64,000 nt of DNA from Lytechinus pictus (GCF_037042905.1 NC_087251.1:44083373-44147372), one strand, 5' to 3'; counted from the stretch's first letter, positions 36,101-47,000 are shown. Notes: generated from the sequence alone by a model not told the origin. Translations and numbers: made by a program.

Positions 36101-39100
36101 GAGCATGATGTTGTCAAACAGCTTGGAAGTATTCTCAAGACCAATGTTAGGGCGTGTAAGGCAATCGGTCATCCTTTTGTAATACAGGTGAGACACCTTA
36201 AAATTTATCATGTTCAGCGTCTATATCAGTCATTGGGCGAGTGTAATGATGCAGGTTATCTAGGCATTCTCTTAACCTAAGAATACATTTTGTAAAGGCC
36301 AGTCTATATAAAATGTTATGATTCTGATCAGATTGGCGATGAGTTTCGATTGTTATGTGTTTGTCATGAATGGCTAAGCTTATCTGGAGGAAGTTGCTTG
36401 TATTTATAGTTTGAGGATTTTCCTTCTGCCAAAGGTTCATGGCTGAGGTAATTTCATTTTAGCATTTTCAAAACAACTTTCAAAATTAACTTTGTGATAT
36501 TCAATTATTGATTTATCTCTTATCAAAATAATGTTCATTATCTTTATCCTTTCACGATGTTAAGTTATCTATATATATGTAATATTTTAGTGTGTAATTA
36601 GATTAACATACGTGTGGGAGCATATGCCACTGAGTGGCAATTTACTTTTGTAAACATGAACAGCTTTGGTTTGGGTTGTTCATTCCAATTTTAAGAGAAC
36701 AGTTGGAGAATGATGACTTTAATACTGCTATTCCAATAATAATAATAATAAAATAGAGTTTTTCTAAAGCGCCAAATCCACATTGATTATGTGCTCAAGG
36801 CGCTGAATAAAGGAAATAAGAAAGATGACATGGAGTGGGAAGATCCATTCCAAGGGTTACGAGTACTTCTACAAGATTCACCAGATCATTGAACTACTGT
36901 TCGTATACTTCTTCTTTTTTTTTTACTTTGAAAGGTGTATCCCAAATTGGCTTTCTTTTCATTATACTGAGTTCCAATTTCCTATTTTTGCCCCTACTAA
37001 ATGTAATCTTTTATATGGATATGTATCAGCTCGGGTTGCAAATGGCTGGAAACAAAGTTTGGGGGATTTTTTAGCTGCCAGGAATTTTGCAACCCAAGTA
37101 TTAACATACTACTGTTTATGGATTCAGTTCAATTGGTAGTATTATTGAAATATCTGTTTGTTATTTGCAGCTTGGAAGGATATACCTGGACATGCTAAAT
37201 GTGTACAAGTGTATGAGTGAGAACATCTCGGGAGCTATCCAGCAGAACGGAGTACAAGTGACCAAACAGCCCGTCATCCGAAGTATGAGAACAGTCAAGA
37301 AGGAAACACTCAAGCTCATCTCTGGATGGGTCAGTCGGTCCAATGACCCACAAATGGTATGAGATGTTTAATCCCTTCCCCTCGGATCAAAATCCAATAT
37401 AAATTTTATTCAACTTTGTAATGAAGGCTGAACTGCCATTGAATTCACAATGAGTAAACATACATTGCACATGCGTGAGGATGATTTCAATCACAGTAAC
37501 AATACTTATTCAATTTTAAAATAATGATTCAAATTCAAAAAATGATATTGATTTACAACAATGATTTCAGATTCATTTTTTTTTTCTTTTACATCATTTT
37601 TTGTTGCCCTCCCCATATTATTGTTAAAATCAACTCTTGCTTGTGTATCACTTATGCTTGCACTCGCCACGAGAGGCCTTTATATTCTGATCATGTATGC
37701 ACTGGACTTAGAACAATACTGCCAAAGCATGGCATCTCAAAGCGCTTTCTTTATCTCGTTTAAAAAGGAACCAGAGTCTCAGAAAAGATATAGATAGATA
37801 TTAACTACTTGTTTTTCTCAACGTTCATATTGATGTATCGTATGCTGACTCTATTTCGTATGATTCCACTTAAAAGATATTGTAATAATCATGTTAAGAG
37901 TAAAAGCTGTCATACTCTATACTTGTAATTGATTTTGATGTTCTCAGGTCTGTGAAAACTTCATCCCTCCATTACTGGAAACAGTCTTAGTTGATTACGG
38001 AAATAATGTTCCAGATTCACGAGAACCGGAAGTACTCAGTACCATGGCAACTATTGTAAACAAGCTAGAGGTAGGTATATCAGCAAACTCTTGTAAACAT
38101 GATTCGGGACAATTTTTTTTTAATGCAGAAAAAGACATTTACCCCATAGTCTAAATTCTGTTTCACTGCTGTTCTTGTGTAACTATATCTAAAATTCAAC
38201 ACAGAGGCTGTCTTGATAGATTGAATTTAAAACACTCCTTGTTGTCCTCATTAAACCTTATAAAGTTTTATTGACTTTAAATTCGATATTCTTTTTTTTT
38301 TCTATTTACCCATCATAAAATCCCTGTTGAAAGCAAAGTCATTTCTTATGGTCCCAAGTACCTTGAGGACAAATTTCCCTCCAAAGTGGCAAGAAAACCA
38401 CCATTAATTGTGTGTGGGCTTAATACAAAATGGAATTTAGATTGAACAAATTTTATAAGAATTAAAAACCTGTCCAGAAATATATTTCCCCCCTGTTTCG
38501 ATATTTCAAACAAAATATTTTGGGAAAAAATGTCTATTTGAATATTTATAAATCATTATTTCTATTATACTACCAGGGAAGCATCACAGGGGAGATTCCT
38601 ACAATCTTCAACGCCGTCTTTGAGTGTACCTTAGAGATGATCAACAAAGACTTTGAAGAGTTTCCTGAGCACAGAACAAACTTCTTCCTTCTCCTTCAAG
38701 CTGTCAACAACCATTGTTTCACAGCTCTTCTCAAGATCTCAGCCGTCCAATTCAAGCTCGTCCTCAACTCCATCGTATGGGCTGTCAAGCACACAATGAG
38801 GAATGTCGCGGACACGGGTACGTTTCTTTGAGACTGACTGCTTCCTTTACCAATTTACATCCAATTTTTAGGTATTCATTTAGTAAGATACTATAGAAAT
38901 TAAATTGAAATCCAAGAATACCATACTATCACGTATATGCATATGAATTTAGAATATGCCCTTTGCAAAATATAGAGAAAATATCAAGTGAAATAAAGTG
39001 TTTTTTAATACTTTGAATAATCAATAATGATAATGTCATATTTACATAAGGTTCTCCCAGCAGCCACTGCTTTACATCATAATGTTATTATTACCCTCAC

Positions 39101-42100
39101 TTCATTCTTATTAATTAGATGATAATTATTTGTTAAATCCTCTGAAATAGTCCAGACATAAGGCTTAAGTTAGTTGTAACTTCATGTTTTTAAGGAGAAA
39201 TGCTTTCAATAACATCACTCGCTTATAAATTGTTCATAATCGCTATTCAAGGTAATAATTGAGTTTGTTGAAGAAACATATCATTACTCGGTATTGTTCG
39301 ATATACACTGTTATTAATGATTAGTTGCCAGTGTGTTTTAGTTGTATGTACTAAGATAAATTTATATGTCTTCCCTATCTCATCCTACAGGTTTATCAAT
39401 ATTGTATGGATTGCTGCAGAATGTATGGCAAGATCCGACCGTAGCACAGAGCTTCTATCAGACATACTACACAGACATCTTACAACATGTGCTCTCGGTA
39501 GTCACAGATACATCGCACACAGCAGGTAAACAATAGTGATATTTATAGGGCACTTTATATGGATGTTTCAAAGTGCATCTGTGGGCTGACTTACTGATAT
39601 AAACAATGAATCCATTAATGAAAAAAATACAAGGCTGGGATGGGTCGACTATATAATAATATCACTATACTAGTAATGGTTGTTGTTTTCCTCCTATTGA
39701 CCATTTGATATGCCTGCCATCATGTTTATGTTTATTTCTTCCTTTAGTAAATGAATTTCGCATGGAGTATAACATGCTAATATTAAGTAAAATCAAGTGA
39801 AAAAATTGCCTACATCTTTAATAAGTCTTCATTTTTTCACATTCTACAGTATGAATATGATATTTTAGATTGTGCCTGATTTCATATTTGTTAAGTTATT
39901 CAGAGTGGTGAATACCACCGCTCTGAATAACTTAACAAATATGAAATCAAACACAATTCATTTACTACAGAAATTTTATGTCAGTGTTCTGTTATGTGAG
40001 TCTGCCTCAGTAAAATCTGTTTGAACTGTAGAAATATGTCCAACGTGGCCAAAATTTTACACAGAGGAGGGAGATACTACATGATTTGCATAACTTCACT
40101 GATAAATAAATACCTGCCAAACATTCATATTAAATAGGAATATTCCTAGTTTTGGGGGAAGAAAATTGTTTTGTTCTTTATTTTTAATCCCATTTCTATG
40201 AAAATCTTTCTGTAGTATTAAATAGGAAATTTAAGAATGTTCCTATTTCTGGAAATTCCTTTGTTATTTGTCCTTATCTATTTCTTGACTATCAGTGTTA
40301 ATAGGCATGTAAATATGGGCCCCGTCTTACAAAGAGTCACGATTGACCCAATCAATCGTAACTCTATGGAAATCCATCAGTGTCATAATTTTTTCTACAG
40401 GAAATGTGCAAAATGTCCTTTGTAAACAAAGGAGAACACATCGAACTGTCAAGTAATCAATGAAATTATGGATGTACATTCATATCTAGAAAGATTTTGA
40501 GCAAACATGCATTGTATATGTTGACTTTGCTGGCTTTCCATAGTTGCGATAGTTCGGATCAATCGCAACTCTTTGTAAGACGGGCCCATGGTTTGATTTC
40601 TGTGTTAAGTACACTTATGCAGACTTGACTGTTGTTTCATATTTTACGTTTGATTGCAGGTCTAACCCAGCATGCTACCATCCTGGCATACATGTTCAGC
40701 ATTGTGGAAAACTCCAAGATCACCAAACCTCTGAGTGCCACGCAAGGAGAGAGAAGCAATGAGCTCTATATCAAAGACTTCACTGCCGGCCTCCTCAAGG
40801 CTGCCTTCCCCCACTTACAAGCGTGAGTACAATTGCTGGTTGACCTTGGGTATCTTGTCACAGGGGTGTGAGAGTTCAGATTTTTATCCGATTTCAGATT
40901 TTTTTTCGTTTTGATTTTCAGCTTATTTTTGGCTTTCCTCTGTACAAAAAGTATGGGAGCTCTTTCTATGTCAGACTTTTTCTACAAGTTTCAGCTTTTT
41001 TCAGATCTTTTTATTTGTGACCACTCACACCCCTGCCTTGTCAACAAAAGTTTGTGCCATGTCTTTAGCAGGAATCTCGCTTTAATGGCACTATGCATCT
41101 TTTTCCGAGCGGTTTTCCTGCATTCCTCATTGTTTTGCCAGTGACGAAGTGTGAGAATTGGTAATGAAGGCAGTTTGCGAAATTTCCCACATGCAATTTT
41201 ACACGCTTGAACAGTTAAGGAGAGTGGTCGACTGTCCTGTGTAATACCTGTGCCTATTCTAGCGATAATGTTCTGGTTCTAGATGGTAATGAGAATCAAC
41301 TCGTGTATTTGGGGGGGGGGGGTGGGGTCATACTTCTGAGGAAAGATTATCAAAATTTGTAACTACCATATGTTACATGTATATATGTTTTGATGTTTGT
41401 AGGCCTCAGATCAAGTTGTTTGTGACTGGACTGTTCAGCTTGAACCAAGACATACCAGCATTCAAGGAACATCTGAGGGATTTCTTGGTGCAAATCAAGG
41501 TAAAGTCAACAGTTTCCTTCCTTTGAAGGCTTCCATGACATTTGCTCAGACTGCGACAATTGCTCGATTATAAGACCATATTGTTAGTAGACCAAGTGGA
41601 TACATATCCCATATTCATATGATGCAATACAACTATATTTGTTGGTGATCTTGTCAATAGCAATATCTCAGTGTTAAAACATTTATTTGTTACCAAAATG
41701 TGTGAGAGAAAGAAGATGTAAGTTGATCATTTGCTGTATGTTATGGTCATTTTTTTAAATAGAATTATGTTTGAATAAATCAGCCTTTTTTAAATGAGTT
41801 GAAGTCATTTTTCAGACCAGGTTTTTCAAATCATATTCATTTGCATGAAAGTCCTAAGTCAAACAGATTTCTGTGGTCCAAACGTGGAGTAGTTTTGACA
41901 GAGCAGAATGTGATTTTAATTGGAATCCATGGTTGTTTTTTTTTAGGTATATCCAAAGAAGTTTGTTTGCAGGAGCCGTTTTCAATCTTCATTCATTTCA
42001 ATTTCCTGTGAAGTTCGCTCCAATAAATGAAAAAAAGTGCCTGATTTTATACATCAGTGCAGTGTGATGATGTGAAAATCAGAGCTGCCAAGTAGAACTG

Positions 42101-42483
42101 GTTTTCAGTAATTATTACTGAAAAATGAGAAAGAATACTGGTGGTTTCATGCAAGTTACTGATTTCTAAAGTTTCAGTTTATGTGTTGCCCTATAGTATT
42201 TTTGTGAAAATACTGATTTTCTTACTAAAATACCGATTTTCAGCCTTTAAAATACTGAAATGTTCTTGATTAGTAGGTTGGCATCTCTGGAAAATGATAT
42301 GAATATTCATACCCACTTTGTTTGATATCCTTTCAGGAGGTAGCTGGAGACGATACAACTGACCTATTCTTAGAAGAAAGAGAAGCCGATCTGAGGCATG
42401 CAGAGGAAGAAAAGAGGAAGATTCAACTATCTGTACCAGGTATTATCAATCCTCACGACATGCCAGAAGAGATGCAGGACTAG
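21012..42483 (+). CDS. XPO1: Exportin-1 (CRM1), complete 22-exon coding region
   Basis: The nuclear export receptor binds leucine-rich NES cargo together with RanGTP and carries it through nuclear pores. Joining 22 exons (listed separately) gives 1073 residues with every intron phase matched and no stop, against about 1071 in vertebrates. Order: N-terminal importin-beta-like CRIME region (about 1-120), Xpo1 HEAT region (about 122-270), further HEAT repeats, the acidic H9 loop (about 430-455, [19 protein letters not shown]), the NES-groove helices (about 510-595) with leptomycin-target Cys529, and the CRM1 C-terminal domain ending [14 protein letters not shown]. The start at 21012 aligns with the family N-terminus ([14 protein letters not shown] follows). 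Introns range from about 0.2 to 4.3 kb and carry MITEs; intron 6 holds a nested repeat cluster. Identification is by recalled similarity, but length, order and splice logic agree throughout. Confidence 0.97.
21747..21848 (+). CDS. XPO1: XPO1 coding exon 2
   Basis: Encodes residues 43-76 ([17 protein letters not shown]). Acceptor CTCCACAG. Donor AAG|GTTTGA is weak but gives exact continuity (QQTK then YYGLQ). Phase 0. Confidence 0.93.
22447..22581 (+). CDS. XPO1: XPO1 coding exon 3
   Basis: Encodes residues 77-121 ([16 protein letters not shown]). Acceptor TTCACAG, donor GAG|GTAATT, phase 0. Confidence 0.95.
23013..23173 (+). CDS. XPO1: XPO1 coding exon 4
   Basis: Encodes residues 122-174 and two bases of Ser175 ([15 protein letters not shown]). 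Acceptor GATTTTACAG, donor CAG|GTAAGG, phase 2. The preceding intron is open in the same frame for over 350 bases, which does not indicate coding. Confidence 0.96.
23654..23768 (+). CDS. XPO1: XPO1 coding exon 5
   Basis: Completes Ser175 and runs to residue 213 ([20 protein letters not shown]). Acceptor TTTTTACAG, donor ATG|GTAAGA, phase 0. Confidence 0.96.
24144..24263 (+). CDS. XPO1: XPO1 coding exon 6
   Basis: Encodes residues 214-253 ([18 protein letters not shown]). Acceptor TTATTCGCAG, donor AAG|GTATCA (weak at +5), phase 0. It is followed by the largest intron, 4.27 kb, filled by repeats. Confidence 0.96.
24445..24752 (+). mobile_element. tRNA-derived SINE in XPO1 intron 6
   Basis: The head contains a pol III B-box, GGTTCAAATCC, at 24511-24521. 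It is followed by a body with 'ctgagcgctggaaggctgcttgagc' and GGGTAATAAT, and a tail ending in ATTATT. The tail is shared with the repeats at 3166-3388 and 27265-27500 and, inverted, with 29840-29965. The open frames across it are SINE readings. Confidence 0.78.
26261..26811. mobile_element. Repeat family B, copy 2
   Basis: Begins TTAAAGGACAAGTCCACCCC and ends GGGGTGGATTTGACCTTTAA, both with TTAA. The arms are inverted copies of about 200 bp that include AAAATCGGATGTAAAATAA. Confidence 0.85.
27265..27500 (+). mobile_element. SINE-tail repeat, copy 2
   Basis: GGTAGGATGTGAAAG at the start and TATATAAAAGCGGAC followed by an ATT tandem at the end. Parallel to 3166-3388 through most of its length. 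Confidence 0.7.
28534..28662 (+). CDS. XPO1: XPO1 coding exon 7
   Basis: Encodes residues 254-296 ([20 protein letters not shown]). Acceptor CACACCACAG, donor CAG|GTAGGC, phase 0. Confidence 0.96.
28806..28876 (+). repeat. Short direct duplication
   Basis: TATTTATTGTTTCTGCAACTT followed by TCATATACA occurs twice in tandem, with a short spacer, in XPO1 intron 7. Confidence 0.75.
29468..29626 (+). CDS. XPO1: XPO1 coding exon 8
   Basis: Encodes residues 297-349 ([17 protein letters not shown]). Acceptor TATCGACAG, donor GAG|GTGAGA, phase 0. Confidence 0.96.
29840..29965 (-). mobile_element. SINE tail fragment, inverted
   Basis: Read on the minus strand, it matches the body and tail of the SINE at 24600-24720 (AATTCCTTGAAT, GAGCTCAACCCGGGGTAATAATA, AGCTTTGTA). 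Intron 8 of XPO1. Confidence 0.65.
30138..30338 (+). CDS. XPO1: XPO1 coding exon 9
   Basis: Encodes residues 350-416 ([24 protein letters not shown]). Acceptor TTGTGTAG, donor AGA|GTAAGT, phase 0. The Ser/Pro/Asn-rich stretch around residues 390-405 is the most diverged part. Confidence 0.96.
31028..31166 (+). CDS. XPO1: XPO1 coding exon 10 (acidic H9 loop)
   Basis: Encodes residues 417-462 and one base of Val463. It includes [19 protein letters not shown] and REFMKDTDS, the H9 loop that gates cargo release on RanGTP/RanBP1 action in known CRM1 structures. Acceptor is a long T run then TAG; donor TTG|GTAAGT, phase 1. Confidence 0.96.
31398..31501 (+). CDS. XPO1: XPO1 coding exon 11
   Basis: Completes Val463 and runs to residue 497 ([27 protein letters not shown]). 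Acceptor AATGTCCAG, donor ACA|GTAAGT, phase 0. Confidence 0.96.
32049..32283 (+). CDS. XPO1: XPO1 coding exon 12 (NES-groove region)
   Basis: Encodes residues 498-575 and one base of Glu576 ([39 protein letters not shown]). The TGC at 32142-32144 is Cys529 in [11 protein letters not shown], equivalent to human Cys528, the residue alkylated by leptomycin B. Acceptor TTTGATAG, donor ACG|GTGAGC, phase 1. The long minus-strand frame across it is a shadow. Confidence 0.97.
32857..33002 (+). repeat. Tandem duplication of ~72 bp
   Basis: Two adjacent copies, each from 'tatacaaatgaatgaatgaaaa' to 'cactgaaccctactgta', differ at a few bases. XPO1 intron 12; otherwise that intron (32284-34492) shows no gene or clear element. 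Confidence 0.85.
34493..34656 (+). CDS. XPO1: XPO1 coding exon 13
   Basis: Completes Glu576 and runs to residue 630 ([32 protein letters not shown]). It supplies the far wall of the NES groove by position. Acceptor CCTCTTCAG, donor CAG|GTGAGA, phase 0. Confidence 0.97.
34675..34908. mobile_element. MITE with AAGGCCC(A/T)GTCACA ends, copy 1
   Basis: Left AAGGCCCAGTCACATCGTTC and right inverse ending TGTGACAGGGCCTT give about 38-bp inverted ends, including CCGTGCAAGCCTTGCG. The interior has paired CCCGCAAG motifs. It starts 18 bases after the exon 13 donor of XPO1. Copy 2 is at 43787-44038. Confidence 0.8.
35637..35771 (+). CDS. XPO1: XPO1 coding exon 14
   Basis: Encodes residues 631-675 ([25 protein letters not shown]). 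Acceptor CCATATAG, donor AAG|GTATGT, phase 0. Confidence 0.96.
36083..36187 (+). CDS. XPO1: XPO1 coding exon 15
   Basis: Encodes residues 676-710 ([19 protein letters not shown]). Acceptor TTTTCTTTAG, donor CAG|GTGAGA, phase 0. Confidence 0.96.
36738..36822 (-). mobile_element. SINE-tail-like fragment, inverted
   Basis: AATAATAATAATAA is followed by 'tctaaagcgccaaatcc' and 'gtgctcaaggcgctg', resembling inverted SINE tails of this genome. XPO1 intron 15. Confidence 0.5.
37171..37356 (+). CDS. XPO1: XPO1 coding exon 16
   Basis: Encodes residues 711-772 ([36 protein letters not shown]), the start of the CRM1 C-terminal domain. Acceptor TTATTTGCAG, donor ATG|GTATGA, phase 0. Confidence 0.97.
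37948..38070 (+). CDS. XPO1: XPO1 coding exon 17
   Basis: Encodes residues 773-813 ([16 protein letters not shown]). Acceptor ATGTTCTCAG, donor GAG|GTAGGT, phase 0. Confidence 0.96.
38577..38817 (+). CDS. XPO1: XPO1 coding exon 18
   Basis: Encodes residues 814-893 and one base of Gly894 ([34 protein letters not shown]). Acceptor ACTACCAG, donor CGG|GTACGT, phase 1. Confidence 0.96.
39391..39525 (+). CDS. XPO1: XPO1 coding exon 19
   Basis: Encodes residues 894-938 and one base of Gly939 ([29 protein letters not shown]). Acceptor CATCCTACAG, donor CAG|GTAAAC, phase 1. Confidence 0.95.
39868..39957. repeat. Near-perfect 43-bp hairpin in XPO1 intron 19
   Basis: The left arm (39868-39910), with TTTCATATTTGTTAAGTTAT then TCAGAG, pairs with the right arm (about 39916-39957), with only a few mismatches and a loop of about five bases. 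Confidence 0.85.
40317..40587. mobile_element. MITE with GGGCCCGTCTTACAAAGAGT ends
   Basis: Left GGGCCCCGTCTTACAAAGAG and right CTCTTTGTAAGACGGGCCC are inverted; a second inner pair (GATTGACCCAATCAATCG, GATCAATCGCAAC) extends the similarity. XPO1 intron 19. Target duplication not clear. Confidence 0.78.
40660..40822 (+). CDS. XPO1: XPO1 coding exon 20
   Basis: Completes Gly939 and runs to residue 992 plus two bases ([26 protein letters not shown]). Acceptor TGATTGCAG, donor AGC|GTGAGT, phase 2. Confidence 0.96.
40861..41035. mobile_element. hAT-type MITE (CAGGGGTGTGAG ends)
   Basis: Starts CAGGGGTGTGAGAGT and ends ACTCACACCCCTG. Flanks TCTTGTCA (40853-40860) and CCTTGTCA (41036-41043) are a 7/8 target duplication. 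It lies 38 bases after the exon 20 donor of XPO1. A truncated copy is at 20300-20448. Confidence 0.85.
41403..41499 (+). CDS. XPO1: XPO1 coding exon 21
   Basis: Encodes residues 993-1025 ([18 protein letters not shown]). Acceptor ATGTTTGTAG, donor AAG|GTAAAG, phase 0. Confidence 0.96.
42080..42289. mobile_element. MITE with CAGAGCTGCCAA / TTGGCATCTCTG ends
   Basis: Twelve-base inverted ends with one mismatch. The interior repeats 'aatactgatttt' several times. The flanks share GAAAAT. It sits in the last XPO1 intron, 47 bases before the terminal exon. Confidence 0.72.
42337..42483 (+). CDS. XPO1: XPO1 coding exon 22 (terminal)
   Basis: Encodes residues 1026-1073, including [20 protein letters not shown] and the C-terminal tail [10 protein letters not shown], then TAG at 42481-42483. 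The acidic tail corresponds to the CRM1 C-terminal helix that modulates NES affinity. Acceptor ATCCTTTCAG. Confidence 0.97.
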   Translation, partial: EVAGDDTTDLFLEEREADLRHAEEEKRKIQLSVPGIINPHDMPEEMQD

Positions 42484-42830
42484 ATCATGGCCTCCATCCA
42501 CTCAAGAGATGAATTAAGAAGTGTCCTTTGCAATCTCAATATTCACTGATCTTGATTATCAACTTTTGCTGCAATACCAAGTCGTTCAAGCCAGATGCAG
42601 TCGGTCATTTGCAGATTAGATTAGATGTCCCAAAACAGTTTTGGAACCGTGTTATGTAGTCACTATTTCATCTTTGCGTCATCAGGTACAGTGAAACAGA
42701 ACCAACTAAAATCCTTTAGTCCAGTCATTGAATGGCAGTTATTGACTGTGTTACAGTGTCACCTAAGACTTGAAGTAGCCATCGAGGAGGCAGCTCGGAA
42801 AAGTTGTAAACAATAAAGTCAGAATCAACT
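42484..42830 (+). other. XPO1 3'UTR (proximal form)
   Basis: Follows the XPO1 stop. AATAAA at 42812-42817 would end a short 3'UTR of about 350 bases. A longer form could run to another AATAAA at 46615-46620, but nothing in the sequence proves it. Confidence 0.55.
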
Positions 42831-43786
42831 TCAATTTTGATTTTGAATCAAGTTGATGGTTTGGTTTTGATTGATGGCTTAGACGACATTCAGGAACTGG
42901 TACTCATTAATCTACATCTCCCCATTTGTAAAGGTATTAAATCCACTCTGAAGACTTGATTGATGTTGTTAGTTACCAAGTTACCAAATCAAACCCCTTT
43001 ATTTGCATAGCTCTCTCAGACCGATCGTTAGCGATAATCATTTTATGGTGTAGTTTTCCTTTGGGCGCTTCACATATTATTCCCTTATTACACCACTTAA
43101 TGAATCATGCATTTTTTTGTGATTTATATTGATAAGTCGGGTTGCCACAATCTGAAATAGTGTTATGTCTGTTTATTAAAACAGATAAAGAGTTGGACAC
43201 TGTTTTCTGGTCAAAGTTTATATTCTAATATTGCATATATGTGTTAAGAAATGTATTCATATGATTTCTGCTGATGGGAACTCTGCGGTTCGTCAGCAGA
43301 GTTTGTGTTCTTGTACCTTTTTTTGAACTCTGTATAAAAGTATTTCAAATTCTGACTGTGCCATGATAGCTAACTTAATGCCATTTAGGTATGGCTTGAG
43401 TTTGTACTAAGCAGTATTGGTAATGAACTATCCCCAAATCAAGGTTTAATTGCTCTGATTTTTCTTGAGATTAAGTACTTTAATTTCTTTATGGTATATA
43501 TTTTCCATGATAGCATAAGTAGCAAAGAAATATTTTTGTTTTTAAATGGTAGATTCCAATATGCCTCATTTAATATCACAAGTCTTTTAATGTAGGCTGA
43601 ATTTTCTGTTTTATATAAAAATGTTTTCTTTACGTTGCTATATCAGAATGTGTCTTTTTTTTTTTTTTCTTTCTTTTTTTGTAGAAATCGGTGTTCAATT
43701 ATGTTCATTTCATGAATTCAGATATGAAACACATCCGGATATGATTACTATTGGTTGTTTTTTCTGTAATTCGTTTTGAAATGGCC

Positions 43787-44038
43787 TTAAGCTGCCTTAT
43801 CACATCTTTCCTCGCAAACCTTGCGTGGGACTTGCAGGTAACTATTTTGCTACCTACAAGTCGCCCGCAGGTGGCCTGCATTGATGGTATCTCACGCAGT
43901 TGCCCGCAGTAGTGCGCACATGTCTGATTTGCCTGCTGAAACGTTTTGAACGTGTTCAAAACTTGTTGCAGATGATTGCCCCCCCCCCCCCCCCACGTAC
44001 CCACAAGGCTTGCATTAGAGTGATGTGACAAGGCCTAA
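43787..44038. mobile_element. MITE with AAGGCC...GTCACA ends, copy 2 (diverged)
   Basis: Same order of blocks as 34675-34908: 'cttgcgtgggacttgc', 'gtaactattttgctac', 'caagtcg', 'atctcacgc', 'caaggcttgca', 'atgtgacaaggcct'. It carries an inserted C run at about 43979-43994. Confidence 0.72.
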
Positions 44039-47000
44039 AGATGTAGACTTGGAACTTTTTGATGATCGCATCATTGTTGAGATAATGCAGAAATTGTGAC
44101 AAAGTTTGGAAGACACTCATTGTTTCATCTTGATAATTCACTCAAACCTAGTATTGCCTGGTTAGATATAAGTAGAAATGATATTCTCTATATTCCCACA
44201 GGAACCTTTAGTAGCATTCAGCCCGGGGACAAATGGAATTTCTTTCCTTGCTTCTGAAGTACTTTAGTCTTTAGTTTTCCAAGTCATTCCCCATCATTGA
44301 AATTGTGCTGTGTGCTAGCTGATACTGATTTCGTACAAGTTTAAAAATATTTGTTTTCAATTGTTCTTGTTTAATTCAAGCTTAATCAGTACTTTGATTT
44401 TGGTACTTGAAGGTTCAATCTACAGTTCTTCAAACCATATTTTTTTTTGTTATAAACCATTTAATTACACAAAAATAGCCACATTTCTCAAGATGAGCTA
44501 ATTTCGGCCATACCACTGTTTAACTTCTTTACTTCAATTTGTATTTTGTTTTTTGTATTTTTTATATTAAGTTAAGTTACTGTTATTCTTTGTTCATATT
44601 TTCCACATTTATGTAGGTATGTATGTATTGAACTGAAAATTATTGATGATTTTCTTCATCATTGTGTACATAGACCTAATGTTGTCAGATACATGTTGAT
44701 TGCTAAATACTATCACTGTGTGATAGCCAACTGCATTCATGAGGTGCTGCATTTGTAAAATACAATGGCCAAGCATGCATATTTTCATCAACTTTTTTTT
44801 CTAAATTGGAAGATTTTCCAGTTTTTGTATAGCAGAATTATCAATGCTTCTCAGAAGATTCTGGCAATTCCTGATTCGAAGCATTGGATTGGTATGTTGA
44901 ATTGTTCAAACATTGTTTGATAGAAAAACACAGTAACACATTATAACGCAAGTGTATGTAAATATTATATTTTGCCATCGTGTTCTTCATTTCAAACCTT
45001 ATGTTTCTAAGAGAAAGAAGAATATTCTTTTCAATATCAGTAATTGTGCTCCAAATTACATGTATTGACATTCTCTAAAAATAATTAATTGTGATATTCT
45101 GTGTTTATAACTTTAGGTAGAGAATGCATGCATCCGTTAGAAACGGTGACTTTAGACAGTGTAGTGGGGTAATGAATCTGTGTCCTTGGATAATAATACT
45201 TTTTATTTCATCTACGTTGTTGTCTTCCCAAGCAGGAAGCTACCGGACGAATTTCAAACAAAGTAAGGATTCCAAACATGAGTAGCTAATTATTTTGCAA
45301 TTGCAGTCCCATGTATGTTTGGTCATTTGTTGATAACCAGGCATCAATATCCATTTATAAGCATTGGTGTGTTCTACATAATGTTGTCAGTATAATCTGC
45401 TGTTTTGAAAACAGACTATGATAAAGAGCATCAAAGGAAAATATGAATTATGATCTTTGATGTGATATCTTCATGAACAAGTTTTTCTTATTTGCCTTTG
45501 AGTAGCTGCATAACACAGCTACAGGAATACCCTTCCACAAAGTTCCCCTAGATACGGTTGATAGTTTTTTGTCTGATTTTTCAGTTCTCATTAATTTGTA
45601 CTCTCCCAAGAAATAAATGCTAAATACAGTAAGAATAGTAACCATGCATATGAATTCTAAACACAGCTTCTCAGTGTCATTAGCGATTAGAAATTAGACT
45701 AATTACCAATATACTTGTACACGTTGCCAAAGTTCTAAATTGTACATATCGTAATTTGAATATTTTGCGCATTCAAAATGCAGTATAACCTTTTAAAGAT
45801 ATCCTACTGTTACTGTGTAAGGTATCATGGTACTTATAAATGATGGAGTGTGTGTGTATGTAGGAGCCATGACTTTTAAGTCCTCCAGTAATTGTTATCC
45901 TCACCCTCGTAATCTCATTTGTAAAAATATACAAGAAAATGTTTGTACAGACAAAATTGTGACAAATCATAATGTTGTGTTCTTCTCTGTAATGTTTCGA
46001 GGTGATTCAAATTATGTTTTATTATAAGTGTTGCGATGCCCTGTTCTAATGTTCAAATAACAGCTGATTATATATTAAGTTCCAAGAGAATTTAATTTTC
46101 TGTTCATTAGTGAAGACATGTTTTGATTGTTTCCTTGTAGGGTAAATGATTGTAATGTACATAAAAGAACACAACCTATTTTGTTAACTTTTCTAGACTG
46201 CATAGATATGTGATGCATTGTGATTCATTGCACGTGGAACATATTACACGGTCCCCGTTGAATATAGGCAATTTTTATTTTTTATTATTTTCATTGGAAT
46301 GTTACAAATGTTCGAACCATACAATATGTCTGATGAGCCAGGAAGCTACTGCACATTTCAAACTCATTTTTGAGCAGGAAATGGTCTGTTTTAAAAGTGT
46401 TCTCCTGCTTTCGAGATCCTTTGATGATTAACCTACATTGAAAAGGTGTAAATCCAGAAGATCTTTACTCTTACCTTTTGCAGTGGTATCTTGGGGCTCA
46501 TTTTCAAAGAACTGCATTTTCAATGATTATGTCAATATAAGATTTTTTTTTTATCTTTCATTTTGTAGATGTTTACCACGATTGCATATGTATATGAATG
46601 TTTGAGACAAAAACAATAAAATATACAAATTAAAAAATGAAGGAATCCTCTTTTGTAATGTTCATTCTTTTGTGTCATTCTGTTGAACAGTTCAAGAAAG
46701 CCATAAGAGGACCATAAATTGCATGGACTAAGCTGATCATTTGATCTGAGGTGTAGAATTGTTGTTTTAGTGGCACAAAACATGGTGTAGTGTGTTTATA
46801 TTATGCTTTGTCATCAAAAGGAAAAGGCACTATGACATTGGAATTGGATTGGATTGTGTGTAATAATGTCCTTTATACTAGTCTACTGCTTGCAAGTACA
46901 AGCCCTTTGAAGACAGTTCTAAGTACGTCGCCAATCAGACATCATTCGATCTTGTAGAGAAAGCATTGCTAGCCAGCTATGCCCCCCCCCTGAAGTTTAA

